The notes beneath the pieces were generated by a model. That model was not told where the DNA came from and did no database searches. It worked only from the letters and a program-made list of their open reading frames with translations. DNA of 64,000 nucleotides, taken from Candidatus Aminicenantota bacterium. GTDB taxonomy: Bacteria > Acidobacteriota > Aminicenantia > Aminicenantales > UBA4085. Made by a program: the position numbers and the translations under genes. The stretch is taken from contig PLMN01000029.1 of NCBI GenBank assembly GCA_003141555.1, positions 25,920 through 89,919 on the forward strand, in the 5' to 3' direction. Of the stretch, positions 34,007-43,261 are shown piece after piece. Numbering within the stretch: position 1 is the stretch's first letter; the number at the start of each line of letters is the position of its first letter.

Positions 34007-37000
34007 TTCCCCGCCCAGCGGATGAGAGCGCCCGCCCAGTCCGGCTCGGCGGCATCCAGGAAGCTCCATATCGCCTCGGCTTTGACCAGTCCGCGGAGCG
34101 TGGCGAGGGCGGGAGCGTAGTTGGCCCGGGGCTGGACGGCCAGGAGCGGGACGTCGTCCCGGAACGCGTCGGTGAATGCCTCGAGGGTGGCCAGTCCGGC
34201 GACGAACTTGATTCGAGGCTCGATGAGGGCCGCCGCCAGCGCGGCCTGGCCCGCCGTCGGGCCCCGGCCGACGACCGCGATCCTGGGAGAGTCGGCCGCC
34301 AGCGCGGCCGTGGCCCGGGCGATGTCCCAGCCCATGCCGAAGGCGGGGGACTGTCCGAGGTAGGTCGTGTAGCGCATCTCCAGACCCTTCAATTCCCCCG
34401 TTCCCCGCGGATCGATCGCCACGCAGGTGATGCCCGCGTCCCGAAGCCTTTCGACTCCGAAATCCACGGCCGCGGCGGCCTTCCCTGAATCCGCGACGAG
34501 AATCACGGTCGCCTTGAGCTTTCCCCGGGCGCCCCAAGCGACGGCGGGGACCGTCAGGCCGGGCTCCGTGACGAACGTCAGCCGGACTTTGCCTTCCGCT
34601 TCCTCCAGCTTCCTGATTTCGGGGGGGACGACCGCGGGGAGGCCGCCGTTCAGCCGGAGGTAGTCCGCCGCGGTCCCGGCGGCGGGTTGTTTGAACATCG
34701 CCCGGGCAATCCCGCGCATGGTCAGCGCGTTCGCGGGCTCCTGGGCCAGGACGAAGAGCTCGGGGGCTTCCGGGGGCTCGGTCTGGAATGCCGGCTCGGG
34801 AACCGGAGCGCCGTCGCCCGCGCCCTTCAGGTACTTGTCGAAGAAGCCCAGGGCGGTCTCGCGCATAGGACGGCTGTAGTCGTGGCCGCCCGGGAACATC
34901 CGCAGCCAGGCGTCGTCCGCCTTGCCGAACAGGCCCCACAGCCGGCGGAGCTTTTCGGCCGTCAGGCGCATGCCCGCCGCCGGAAATTCCGTGTCCTCTT
35001 CGGCCCCGATGATCAGGATCGGGGCCGGGGCCCGGACCGCGAGCACATCCGCCCGGTCGCCGATCTGGAGGGAGCCGGGCACATGATTGCAGAGGCAGCC
35101 GTTGTTGGGGTTCACCTCGAGGCTGCTGGCATAGACGACGCTCGCGGCGCACGTGAAGCGGGGCTCGGCGGCGAAGGCCCACATGGTCGCCAGGCCGCCG
35201 CCCGAAGCGCCGGTCAGGCCGACGCGCGTCATGTCGGCCTCCGGCCGGGTGGCCAGGTAATCCAGGGCCCGGATGAGGTCCCAGACATAGACGCTCGTGG
35301 CGTTCTGGGAGCCGAGGATGAGGCGGAGATCGTCGTGCGTCCCGGCAAAGCGGCGCTCGATCGGCCGATCGCCTTCGAAGCTGAACCCGGGCGAGTCGAC
35401 GACCATCGCCAGGTAGCCGCCGAGGGCCTGGCCGATCAGGCGCGACTGGACCGTGGGCTCGTTTTTCTTGTAGCCCCAGTGGCCGTGGGGATTGACGATG
35501 ACCGGCAGGCGCTTGCCGGCGGGCACGTCGGGGACATAGAGGTGGGCGGTTACCGGGAAGTTCGGCCGGCTTTCGAAGACGATCTTCTCAAGGCGATACC
35601 CGGCCCGCTTGAGGATGCCCGTGACCCTGGCTTTAAGCGGTGTGCGGGGGGGCAGGGGATCGAGCCCCAGGTCCCTCATGATCTCGCGGCGCTGGAGTTC
35701 GCGGCGCTTCTCAAGCTCTTCGGACGATGACGGCAACGGCAGCGCCGCCGCGGCCTTGACCTTCTTCTCGAGGAAAGCATTGACCGATTGGTCGCCCCGG
35801 ATGTTCTGGGAGGAGAGCAGGGCATCATCATCGAGGTGGCCCGGGATGGGCTTCCCGGCGGAGAGGCCCTGCGTCCGGCCGATGACCTCGCCGAGGGTGA
35901 GGAACGGAATCCCGCGGGCGCTCATGAAATCGGCGATGACGGACGAGGCGTAGGCCGCGCCTTCCGTTCCCGCGTCGATGACGACGACGGGCTTCTCCCG
36001 GCCGCCCAGGGACAGCACCCTGGCGAGCGCGGCCGCGCAGGCGGGCACATGGAGGCGTTCGAGAAGCCTGGCGTTGAGCAGGATGATCCGGCCTTCGCCC
36101 CAGGGAAGGACCGCGAGGCCCCCGTTGCCCGGAACCTCCCAGCCGGGGGACGGGAGGAACTCCTGGCGGAGGATGTCGTCGTCCTCGATCCTTTCCAGGC
36201 CCAGGGCGCCGGCCGGATCGAAGACGCGCTCGCGGCGGCTTTCCATCCGGAGGGGCTTCGGCAGCCAGTCCATGGAGTAGCGGCCCGGCGCATACTCCTG
36301 GGCCAGGACGAGGAGGGTCATTCCCCTGAAGACGGGGTCGAGGATTTTTCGTTCCAGGGGGACATTGAAATGCCGATGGAAGTTCCAGGCCCGCGAGGAG
36401 ATGAGAAGAAGGCCGTGGGCCGAAGGCGCAAGAACGGTCGGGTCGAGATAGGAAAGCGCCTCTTCGCTGGAATAGAGAAGGGGGGTCGGTCCCGGGAGCG
36501 ACGGCACGACGAGATAGGGCGCGGCGGCGTCCAGGCCGGGGATTCGCTTGATCCGTCCGCCGCTTTCGACTTCGGCCGCGACCGCGTGGCCCCAAGGCTC
36601 CCGCTTGAATTCGTAGACGAACTTGTCGCCGCGGCGATCCATGGCGAATTTGTGGAAGAAGGCGCTGCTCGGCAGCGGCTTGACCAGGGCCCATGCCCGG
36701 GTCAGGCCCAGGGCGGGCACGAAGACCCTAACCGTCTCGGGACCGGCTTCGAGCGCGGGCGCCGGCGGCCGGAGATCCGTGGGCGGGACGGGCGGGGGGT
36801 CGGGAACGGGCGCCGCGTTCTTGGCCATGCGCGCGGCTTCGGCTTTGACCTTGGGCAGCTCCTGCGACCAGTGGAACGCGTTCGTGTGCATCCGGAGGCG
36901 CTCGGTGAAAGGCTTGTAGTAGGCGCATTCCGAAAGGGCGGTCCACTGCGCGGCCGCTTCCTGCATATGGGCGGAGGCCTTCCCGGCCGCGTCCGCCGCC

Positions 37001-38883
37001 CCGGCTTCGGCCTGCCCCTCTCGCCACGCGGCCAGGAAGCGCTCGGCATAGTAGCGGCCGAGCCGGGCGGCCTGGCCGCAGGCCGTGGCGAGCTCCTTGA
37101 GCCTCTTGGCCTCGGCCGGAGGCGCGAAGGAGGGCGGGATGGCGGCGGCCTTTTCGGCTATTGCGGCCAGGGCGATGAGCCGGGCGGCAGTGGCTTGAGG
37201 CGGGATGCGCCCGTCGAGCACTCCGGCCGCGCTTACGGCAACCGCTTCCCTGATCGACAAATAGGCGTGGGAATCGAAGGGTTCGGCGGCCAGGTAGGCC
37301 GGCGTGTCGCCGCCCCATTCGAGCTCGATCGCGTGGTTGCGGTGATCGGGGCCGAGGGAGAACGCGGAAAAAGCGGTCGAAACGATCCGCCCGGCCGCCT
37401 TCCAGGCCTCGACGAGCGGGACCGCGGCGGAACCGAGCTTGTCGGCGACCAGGGCGTCGAACCGTTCTTCGGGGATTTCAGGGTCGTAGCCCAAGCGGCC
37501 CCAAAGATTCAGATACATCCAGTCCCGCTCGTGCGTCCACTCGCAATAGGCGTCGTTCGGATCGGAAAGATAATAGCGCGGCGACTTGGGATAATAGGTC
37601 TCGAGGCCTTCGACGACGAACCCCGATGCCGTGCCGAGGGGCATGGACTTGACGGCCTTGCGGACGGCCGAGGGATCGTAGACGGGCAGAATCCGGTGCG
37701 TGCCGTTGGCCCGCACCTGCCACACGATCTTGTAAGGCTCCGAGGGCCAAGTCCCGCCAAGGAGCGAAGGGTTCCCCGGCCAGAAGCGCGCCGCTTCGGG
37801 AGTTCCGGAATCACTGAGATAGTCCTCGAAGGAGTAGCTGTACCATCCGGCCATGCGGCCGCCCATCAGCATGTAGGGCGCGCCCCATTGCTCGCCGTTG
37901 AACTTGATCTCGACCGTGAAGTCCCGGGCCGCCTTGGCCAGGGACACGACCTGCGACTTTCGGGCCAGCCAGCTCCGGGTCACAAGGGGGATGTCGCGGC
38001 CCGAAGCCTTAACCGCCTCGAGGTAGCTGTTGAAGAACGCCTCGCCGTGCCCGCTTTCCCCGATGCGGAAGCCGATGGCATCGAGCTCCGGGGCCTGCCG
38101 GATGAGCTTTTCGACAACTTCGCGCGTATAGGCGTAAAGGTCGGCCTCGTTTTCGGGATACGGGGCCGGGGTGTGGGGCGTTCGAAAGCGGGCTTCGTAG
38201 GCCATGAGGCTGACCCGGACTCCGCGGGAATGGGCCCGGCTGATGATCGAATTCAGGCGGCGGAGGTTGGCCGCTTTGATGCCCGGAGCCACGCCGACCT
38301 TGGGGAACTTCTCGCTCTGGATGAAGTAGGCATAGAGGTTGGGCGCATCCGTGACGCTGATGTCCCAGGTCCCGTGCAGGTCGAGCCAGTTCAGCCGGGC
38401 GCGGGCCATCTGGTCGAAGAGCGTCCCCCAGAACCGGTCGTTGGCGAACCACCAGCGTTCCGGGTCGACGAAGGCGTGGGGGTCATAATCGGTGTTCGCG
38501 GCGGCGTAGTCCCAGGGAAGCGTCAGGAAGAGGTTCCATCCGCGGTCGCGAAGAAACGGGCGGCCGTTGATGGGCTCGCCCGCCAGGGCGTCCTTACCCC
38601 GGCGGCGGATGCGCTCGGCGAGCTCGAGCGCGCCGTACATCGCCCCGTTGGCGTCCGGTGAGAGGACGGAGGCGGCGCCGTTCTTGAACGTGATCGCGTA
38701 GCCTTCGGGCACGCCCGGGCCTCCGGTCCGGATGTCGACGACCGCCTTGAGACCGCGGGCCGCAAGAGCCTCCGACACCGCCCGGCGGCCGAAGGCGACC
38801 GGGTCGTCGGCCGAAGCGGCCGCCCGGCCCGTCAGGGCGCAGGCCAAGGCCGGAATGACGAGCCAATGAAAGGCGTTCTTCAT
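34003..38883 (-). CDS. Giant secreted hybrid enzyme: alpha-glucuronidase-like module plus acetyl-xylan-esterase-like module
   Basis: 1626 residues with a signal peptide (WLVIPALACALTGRAAAS). Residues about 20-130 resemble the N-domain of GH20/GH67 enzymes. About 130-480 form a TIM-barrel-like region with GFRIGESGHGEAFF. About 480-710 are helical. About 720-1050 are unassigned. An alpha/beta hydrolase follows (about 1090-1360), with Ser 1227 (TGASGGG), Asp 1297 and His 1334 (FPGGHDYS), like acetyl xylan esterases. A second hydrolase-like fold (about 1420-1626) has GRGPTAG where a nucleophile elbow is expected and looks inactive. The ATG at 38883 has AAAGGAA upstream. Probably attacks decorated xylan or glucuronate-rich polysaccharide. 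Confidence 0.7.
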   Translation of the reverse strand: MKNAFHWLVIPALACALTGRAAASADDPVAFGRRAVSEALAARGLKAVVDIRTGGPGVPEGYAITFKNGAASVLSPDANGAMYGALELAERIRRRGKDALAGEPINGRPFLRDRGWNLFLTLPWDYAAANTDYDPHAFVDPERWWFANDRFWGTLFDQMARARLNWLDLHGTWDISVTDAPNLYAYFIQSEKFPKVGVAPGIKAANLRRLNSIISRAHSRGVRVSLMAYEARFRTPHTPAPYPENEADLYAYTREVVEKLIRQAPELDAIGFRIGESGHGEAFFNSYLEAVKASGRDIPLVTRSWLARKSQVVSLAKAARDFTVEIKFNGEQWGAPYMLMGGRMAGWYSYSFEDYLSDSGTPEAARFWPGNPSLLGGTWPSEPYKIVWQVRANGTHRILPVYDPSAVRKAVKSMPLGTASGFVVEGLETYYPKSPRYYLSDPNDAYCEWTHERDWMYLNLWGRLGYDPEIPEERFDALVADKLGSAAVPLVEAWKAAGRIVSTAFSAFSLGPDHRNHAIELEWGGDTPAYLAAEPFDSHAYLSIREAVAVSAAGVLDGRIPPQATAARLIALAAIAEKAAAIPPSFAPPAEAKRLKELATACGQAARLGRYYAERFLAAWREGQAEAGAADAAGKASAHMQEAAAQWTALSECAYYKPFTERLRMHTNAFHWSQELPKVKAEAARMAKNAAPVPDPPPVPPTDLRPPAPALEAGPETVRVFVPALGLTRAWALVKPLPSSAFFHKFAMDRRGDKFVYEFKREPWGHAVAAEVESGGRIKRIPGLDAAAPYLVVPSLPGPTPLLYSSEEALSYLDPTVLAPSAHGLLLISSRAWNFHRHFNVPLERKILDPVFRGMTLLVLAQEYAPGRYSMDWLPKPLRMESRRERVFDPAGALGLERIEDDDILRQEFLPSPGWEVPGNGGLAVLPWGEGRIILLNARLLERLHVPACAAALARVLSLGGREKPVVVIDAGTEGAAYASSVIADFMSARGIPFLTLGEVIGRTQGLSAGKPIPGHLDDDALLSSQNIRGDQSVNAFLEKKVKAAAALPLPSSSEELEKRRELQRREIMRDLGLDPLPPRTPLKARVTGILKRAGYRLEKIVFESRPNFPVTAHLYVPDVPAGKRLPVIVNPHGHWGYKKNEPTVQSRLIGQALGGYLAMVVDSPGFSFEGDRPIERRFAGTHDDLRLILGSQNATSVYVWDLIRALDYLATRPEADMTRVGLTGASGGGLATMWAFAAEPRFTCAASVVYASSLEVNPNNGCLCNHVPGSLQIGDRADVLAVRAPAPILIIGAEEDTEFPAAGMRLTAEKLRRLWGLFGKADDAWLRMFPGGHDYSRPMRETALGFFDKYLKGAGDGAPVPEPAFQTEPPEAPELFVLAQEPANALTMRGIARAMFKQPAAGTAADYLRLNGGLPAVVPPEIRKLEEAEGKVRLTFVTEPGLTVPAVAWGARGKLKATVILVADSGKAAAAVDFGVERLRDAGITCVAIDPRGTGELKGLEMRYTTYLGQSPAFGMGWDIARATAALAADSPRIAVVGRGPTAGQAALAAALIEPRIKFVAGLATLEAFTDAFRDDVPLLAVQPRANYAPALATLRGLVKAEAIWSFLDAAEPDWAGALIRWAGK

Positions 38884-38900
38884 GGAGGATGTTCCTTTCT

Positions 38901-39854
38901 TCAAGCGAGCCAGGGAAGCTTTTCGAGGTCGACGTTGCCCCCGGAGAGGATGACGCCCACCCGGAGCCCCGTTCCGTCGAATTTTCTCTCCCAGAGAGCG
39001 CCGATGGGCACGGCGGCCGAGGGCTCGATGATGATCTTGGCCCTCTCCCAGACGAACCTCATAGCCGCCGCGATCGCCGTTTCGCCGACCGTCACGATCC
39101 GGTCGACGTTCCGGCGGATGATGCCGAACGTCCTCGGGCTGAGCGAGGTCAGGAGCCCATCGGCGATCGTCTTGGGATTTACGGAGGGGATGATCCGCCC
39201 GGCCTGGAGCGACCGCCAGGCGTCGTCGGCCATTTCGGGCTCGGCCCCGATCGTCCGGACCCGGGGGGCGAGCGCGGCGACGGCGATCGAAGTCCCGCTG
39301 AGCAGCCCGCCGCCGCCGACGGGCGTCATCACGACGTCCAGGTCGGGCACGTCCTCGAGGAGCTCGAGGGCGGCGGTTCCCTGGCCGGCGATCACCCGGT
39401 CGTCGTCGTAAGGATGGACGACATGGGCGCCCGTCGCCGCGACCACTTCGGCCAGGGCGGCTTCCCGGGCGGCGAGGGTCGGCTCACAGAAGACGATCCG
39501 GGCGCCGTATCCGGCCACGGCGGCCTTCTTCACGGCCGGCGCAGTGCGGGGCATGACGATCGTCGCGGACATGCCCCGCAGCCGGGCGGCCAGGGCAAGC
39601 GCCTGGGCATGGTTTCCCGAGGAGTGGGTGGCCACCCCGCGGGTCGTGTCCGCTTCGGAAAGGGAAAACACGGCGTTTGCCGCCCCGCGGAACTTGAACG
39701 CGCCGACCTTCTGCAGGTTTTCGCATTTGAGGAAGACGCGCGCCCCCGTTTCGCGGTCGAGCGAGGCGCAGGTCAGGACAGGCGTGCGATGGGCGTAAGG
39801 CCGGATACGTTCCGCGGCCCGGCGGATGTCATCGAGGGTGGGGGGAGAGTACAT
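38901..39854 (-). CDS. PLP-dependent threonine dehydratase/serine racemase-family enzyme
   Basis: 317 residues, the short form without an ACT regulatory domain. The PLP-binding Lys is K54 (GAFKFRGA). SSGNHAQALA (78-87) binds the substrate carboxylate and GGGGLLSG (180-187) holds the PLP phosphate. Relatives are serine racemases, catabolic threonine dehydratases and beta-hydroxyaspartate dehydratases. It lies 9 nt after an ornithine-cyclodeaminase-family gene and 17 nt before the hybrid enzyme, in one operon. Confidence 0.85.
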   Translation of the reverse strand: MYSPPTLDDIRRAAERIRPYAHRTPVLTCASLDRETGARVFLKCENLQKVGAFKFRGAANAVFSLSEADTTRGVATHSSGNHAQALALAARLRGMSATIVMPRTAPAVKKAAVAGYGARIVFCEPTLAAREAALAEVVAATGAHVVHPYDDDRVIAGQGTAALELLEDVPDLDVVMTPVGGGGLLSGTSIAVAALAPRVRTIGAEPEMADDAWRSLQAGRIIPSVNPKTIADGLLTSLSPRTFGIIRRNVDRIVTVGETAIAAAMRFVWERAKIIIEPSAAVPIGALWERKFDGTGLRVGVILSGGNVDLEKLPWLA

Positions 39855-39863
39855 ATTCGTACC

Positions 39864-40874
39864 TTATCCGGAGAGGTTCAGCCACGATCCGCGGCCTTGG
39901 AGGATGGCCTTGCGGAACACCGCCACGGCGGCCGCGACGTCCTGCAGGGCGGTCCCGGTCGCGTCGAAGATGATGATCTCCTCGGCCGATGTCCGCCCCG
40001 GCAGGCGGCCGGCGATGACGCCGCCCAGCTCCCCGTGGACGTCGCGCCCGGTCATGAGCCCGGCGGCAATCGTGTGATGAACCTCGCCCGCGCGGATGCA
40101 TTGGTCCAGGATATCGACGACGACCTTCGCCCCGGCGACGAGCGCCGGTTCGAGCTCCTGCTTCGCCGGGCTGTCGGCTCCGACCGCGGCGATGAATGTT
40201 CCTGGCCGGACATGCTCTTTCTTGAGATAGAAAGCCTTGGAGGGCGTACAGGTGACGACGACATCGCTTTGCCTGACGGCCAGCCCGAGGTCGGGGGCCG
40301 CTTCCACGCGGAAGCCGGCGCCCGACATCTCCGCGGCGAAAGCCGCCGCGGCGGCCGGCGCGGCGTCATATGCATAAGCCCGCTCGAGGCGGGGGAGCGC
40401 GCGCCGCAGGGCGGCCAACTGAACGCGTCCCTGGTTTCCGCAGCCGCAGACCGTGGCCGTCGCGGAGTCCGGCCGGGCCAGGAGCTTGGCCGCCGCGGCG
40501 GTCGCAGCCCCCGTGCGGAGGATCGTAATCTCGATGGAATCCATGACGGCCAGGGGAATCCCGTTTTCGGCGTCGAAAAGAAGAATCATTCCCTGGATGT
40601 TCGCCAGGCCGCGGAGCTCGAGGTTCTTGAAGAAGCTGCTGTTGATCTTGAGGGCGACGTAGGTCCGGTCGAGCGTCAGGCCTCCGACTTTGACATGGAA
40701 CTCCCCGCCGCCGGCGTCGATATGCATCATCTCGGAGGGAAGGGCCCGACCCTCGGCCCTCGCCCGAAACGCCTCTTCCACGACGGGGATGCACTCGTCG
40801 AGGGTCAGGAGGGCGGCGACGTCCGACCTTCCAAGGAGCAGCAGCCCCGGGCGAGGGGCGGGGGCGGCGATCAT
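39864..40874 (-). CDS. Ornithine cyclodeaminase/mu-crystallin-family protein
   Basis: 336 residues. N-terminal dimerisation part, then a Rossmann fold with TVCGCGNQGRVQLAAL (about 137-152). The family includes ornithine cyclodeaminase, ketimine reductases, alanine dehydrogenase and iminosuccinate reductase. The next gene is a PLP dehydratase. Together they recall the imine-forming and imine-reducing steps of the beta-hydroxyaspartate pathway, but the aldolase and aminotransferase of that route are not here. It is the first gene of a four-gene operon. Confidence 0.8.
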   Translation of the reverse strand: MIAAPAPRPGLLLLGRSDVAALLTLDECIPVVEEAFRARAEGRALPSEMMHIDAGGGEFHVKVGGLTLDRTYVALKINSSFFKNLELRGLANIQGMILLFDAENGIPLAVMDSIEITILRTGAATAAAAKLLARPDSATATVCGCGNQGRVQLAALRRALPRLERAYAYDAAPAAAAAFAAEMSGAGFRVEAAPDLGLAVRQSDVVVTCTPSKAFYLKKEHVRPGTFIAAVGADSPAKQELEPALVAGAKVVVDILDQCIRAGEVHHTIAAGLMTGRDVHGELGGVIAGRLPGRTSAEEIIIFDATGTALQDVAAAVAVFRKAILQGRGSWLNLSG

Positions 40875-40880
40875 GGCGAA

Positions 40881-40909
40881 AGCATACCAGCGGCCCGGTT
40901 GCCCGTCAA
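40881..40909 (-). promoter_or_regulatory. Putative promoter of the four-gene minus operon
   Basis: On the minus strand TTGACG (40904-40909) and TATGCT (40881-40886) are 17 nt apart. The -10 ends 6 nt from the ATG at 40874, so the mRNA would be leaderless or nearly so. Confidence 0.55.
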
Positions 40910-40966
40910 TATTCCGGCGGCCGTATGGACTTCCGGCGGCGATATTGCTACTCTTTGGATACGACC

Positions 40967-43261
40967 ATGGCCGCTGATCAGGGCGATGAAAGGATCAAGG
41001 GGCCTTCCGCCGGGAGCGGGAGCTCCCGGGGAGATTCCGGGCCCGACCTGCTGCGAGGATCTCAGATCATCAAGGATCTCAACCTGGCCCGGACCAACTC
41101 CGGCCTTTATCCGCCGGACCATCCCCTGATCGCCGGGAGCCTCGACCGGGTTTACGCGGCTCTTCTGGAGCTGGGCGGGGGCTCTCCGCTGACCATCGTC
41201 GATACGGAGGACGCCTTGATCGTCGGGGGCGCGACACTTGATGCGCGGAACTCCGCCTTCAGGGACTTCGCCGCCGCCCTGAGCGTCCGCAGCATTTTTT
41301 CGATCACCTTCATGGCCGGATTCACCCGGGACGATCTCCTCCTCCTGCACCGGATCCTGAACCAGCCCGCGGCGGAACTCTGGAAATCGGGCGGCGCCCA
41401 TGAAGCGACGGGGCGGCTGGGGCTGGAACGCATCGTCCTCCGGGAGGTGGATTACAGCCGCTTCCGTCTGACGGACGAAGAGGAAGTACCGTCCGGTGCG
41501 CCGGCTGAAGAAAAGGATCGGCGCGACAGGGTTTGGCGGGATTTCGTGAACCAGGTCCTCGGCGAAGATCCCGACCAGGCCCGAGGGGACCGCTTGCGGG
41601 CCGCGGCGAAGGGCGCGGACCCCGGGGGGCTCGCCCGGTTCATCAATGACGATCCCGCAAGCGCCGGTGCCGCCCTTCGCGGTTTCGGGGGGCTGTTGAG
41701 GGCGAATGACGGCCGCGTTCCCTCTCCCGTCGTCCTGGGGAAAATGGGGGAGCTTCTGCGGGGTCTGAAGCCCGAACTCAAACACCAGCTGCTGGCGATG
41801 ACCTTCGATCACTGGCAGGACCGCGATGATGTGGCGTGGGAGGGGCTCGGCGGGGATCTGGTCGGCGAAATGCTGGAGCAGGCCAGCCAAGATCATAAGC
41901 GGATCTCGCCGGCCCTCCTGAACCTGGTGAATACATTGTCCTTTTTCGAGATGGGACCCTCTGCCGGCGGGGCGGCCGAGGGAGATTCCGAAGCGAAGCT
42001 CGACAAGTTCAAGGCTTTTTTCGTCGAGGGCGACCGGACGGGCTACACGGATATCGAGTACGGCGCTGTGCTCGATCGGTTAAGCCGCGGGCAGGACGGG
42101 ATAGGTCCGGCGTCCTCCGAGCCGGATTCGGGAGCCTCCGGCCCCGGCCCGAGTTACCCCTGGCGGGAGTCCCTCGCGGCCGATCTCAAGGCGGCCTTGG
42201 ATCCGGCCGAGGCCGCCCTCCGTTTGACCGGGCTTCTCACCTTGCTCGTGGAGCAGGACCTCGATCCGAAAGACTATGCGTCCTTCGCCCGAAGGCTCGT
42301 CGAGGGGGCTCCGGTTCTTCTGGCCGCCGGGGAATTCGGACGACTGCTCGAAATTCTGAATGCGTTCCGGCGCCACGCCGCGGGGGAGGATGCCGAAATA
42401 TCGCGGACTTCGCAGGGGGCCCTCCGGATCTTCCTGAATCCGGAATTCGTTTCCCGGGCCGTGCGCGCTTTCCTGGCCGGAAGCGGAACGACGAAGGAGG
42501 CCGTTCTCCTCTTCGGGGCGTTGGGCCGCCCCGCCCTTGATGAAATCGCCGGCCTCTATGTCCGGACGGAATTTCAGGCAGGGAGCGGGCGCTTAGCCCG
42601 TCTTCTGGGGGACCTCGGCCCTCCGGCCGTCGAGGAGATCCTGAAGCACTTGGACGACAAGGATGCGGGCGTCGTCCGGCAGGCTTTGTCGTTCCTGAAA
42701 AGCTACGGAAACAACGCCATTCTGCCCAAGATCCGGCCGCTCCTGCGACATGAGGACGACCAGGTGAGAACGGACGCCCTTTCGTTGCTGTTAAGCCAGG
42801 ACGACCTCGGCGCGGGCGATGCCCTTCAACGAGCCCTGCGATCCTCCTTCGATCGCGAAGCGCTGGCTGCGATCCGCCTAGCGGGCCAGCATCGCCGGAG
42901 CGAAGCCGCGCCGGAGCTCCGGAGGATGATCCGCGCGGGCGTTTTCCACAAGTCGGACGCGCGGCGGGACTTCGAGATCGTCCGGGCCCTGGGGAGGATC
43001 GGAGACCCCCGTGTCCTCTCGACCCTGGCGAAATTCACCCGGGGCTGGAGCCTTCTGGATCCGGGCGGATGGAGAAACCTGAGGCTTGCGATCTACGAAT
43101 CGCTGGAGGGTTATCCGCAAGACAGCGTGGCCGGACTCGTGCGGGCCGGCCTGCGGTCGAAGGATTCGCGGATCCGGGCGGTCTGTCGGTCCCTTCAGAG
43201 AGGCGGATCGGAGCCGCCCGCCTCCTCTTCGAAGGAGAGCTCTAAGCCGGGGCAACCATGA
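40967..43261 (+). CDS. Large cytoplasmic protein with HEAT-like repeats, coupled to an HD-GYP gene
   Basis: 764 residues with no signal peptide. The N-terminal region (about 30-160) includes LARTNSGLYPPDHPLIAG, a motif-like stretch that also opens many HD-domain proteins. The C-terminal third (about 520-740) has helical repeats of HEAT type (LGDLGPPAVEEILKHLDDKD, then IRPLLRHEDDQVRTDALS). The middle is unassigned. It overlaps the HD-GYP gene by 4 nt, so the two probably act together. The ATG at 40967 is chosen over 40925, which would place the start next to the divergent promoter. Confidence 0.65.
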   Translation: MAADQGDERIKGPSAGSGSSRGDSGPDLLRGSQIIKDLNLARTNSGLYPPDHPLIAGSLDRVYAALLELGGGSPLTIVDTEDALIVGGATLDARNSAFRDFAAALSVRSIFSITFMAGFTRDDLLLLHRILNQPAAELWKSGGAHEATGRLGLERIVLREVDYSRFRLTDEEEVPSGAPAEEKDRRDRVWRDFVNQVLGEDPDQARGDRLRAAAKGADPGGLARFINDDPASAGAALRGFGGLLRANDGRVPSPVVLGKMGELLRGLKPELKHQLLAMTFDHWQDRDDVAWEGLGGDLVGEMLEQASQDHKRISPALLNLVNTLSFFEMGPSAGGAAEGDSEAKLDKFKAFFVEGDRTGYTDIEYGAVLDRLSRGQDGIGPASSEPDSGASGPGPSYPWRESLAADLKAALDPAEAALRLTGLLTLLVEQDLDPKDYASFARRLVEGAPVLLAAGEFGRLLEILNAFRRHAAGEDAEISRTSQGALRIFLNPEFVSRAVRAFLAGSGTTKEAVLLFGALGRPALDEIAGLYVRTEFQAGSGRLARLLGDLGPPAVEEILKHLDDKDAGVVRQALSFLKSYGNNAILPKIRPLLRHEDDQVRTDALSLLLSQDDLGAGDALQRALRSSFDREALAAIRLAGQHRRSEAAPELRRMIRAGVFHKSDARRDFEIVRALGRIGDPRVLSTLAKFTRGWSLLDPGGWRNLRLAIYESLEGYPQDSVAGLVRAGLRSKDSRIRAVCRSLQRGGSEPPASSSKESSKPGQP

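Noticed and set aside
35788..38661. Plus-strand open frame of over 950 codons
   Set aside because: Antisense to the hybrid glucuronidase-esterase. The product is Arg/Gly/Asp-rich with no domain.
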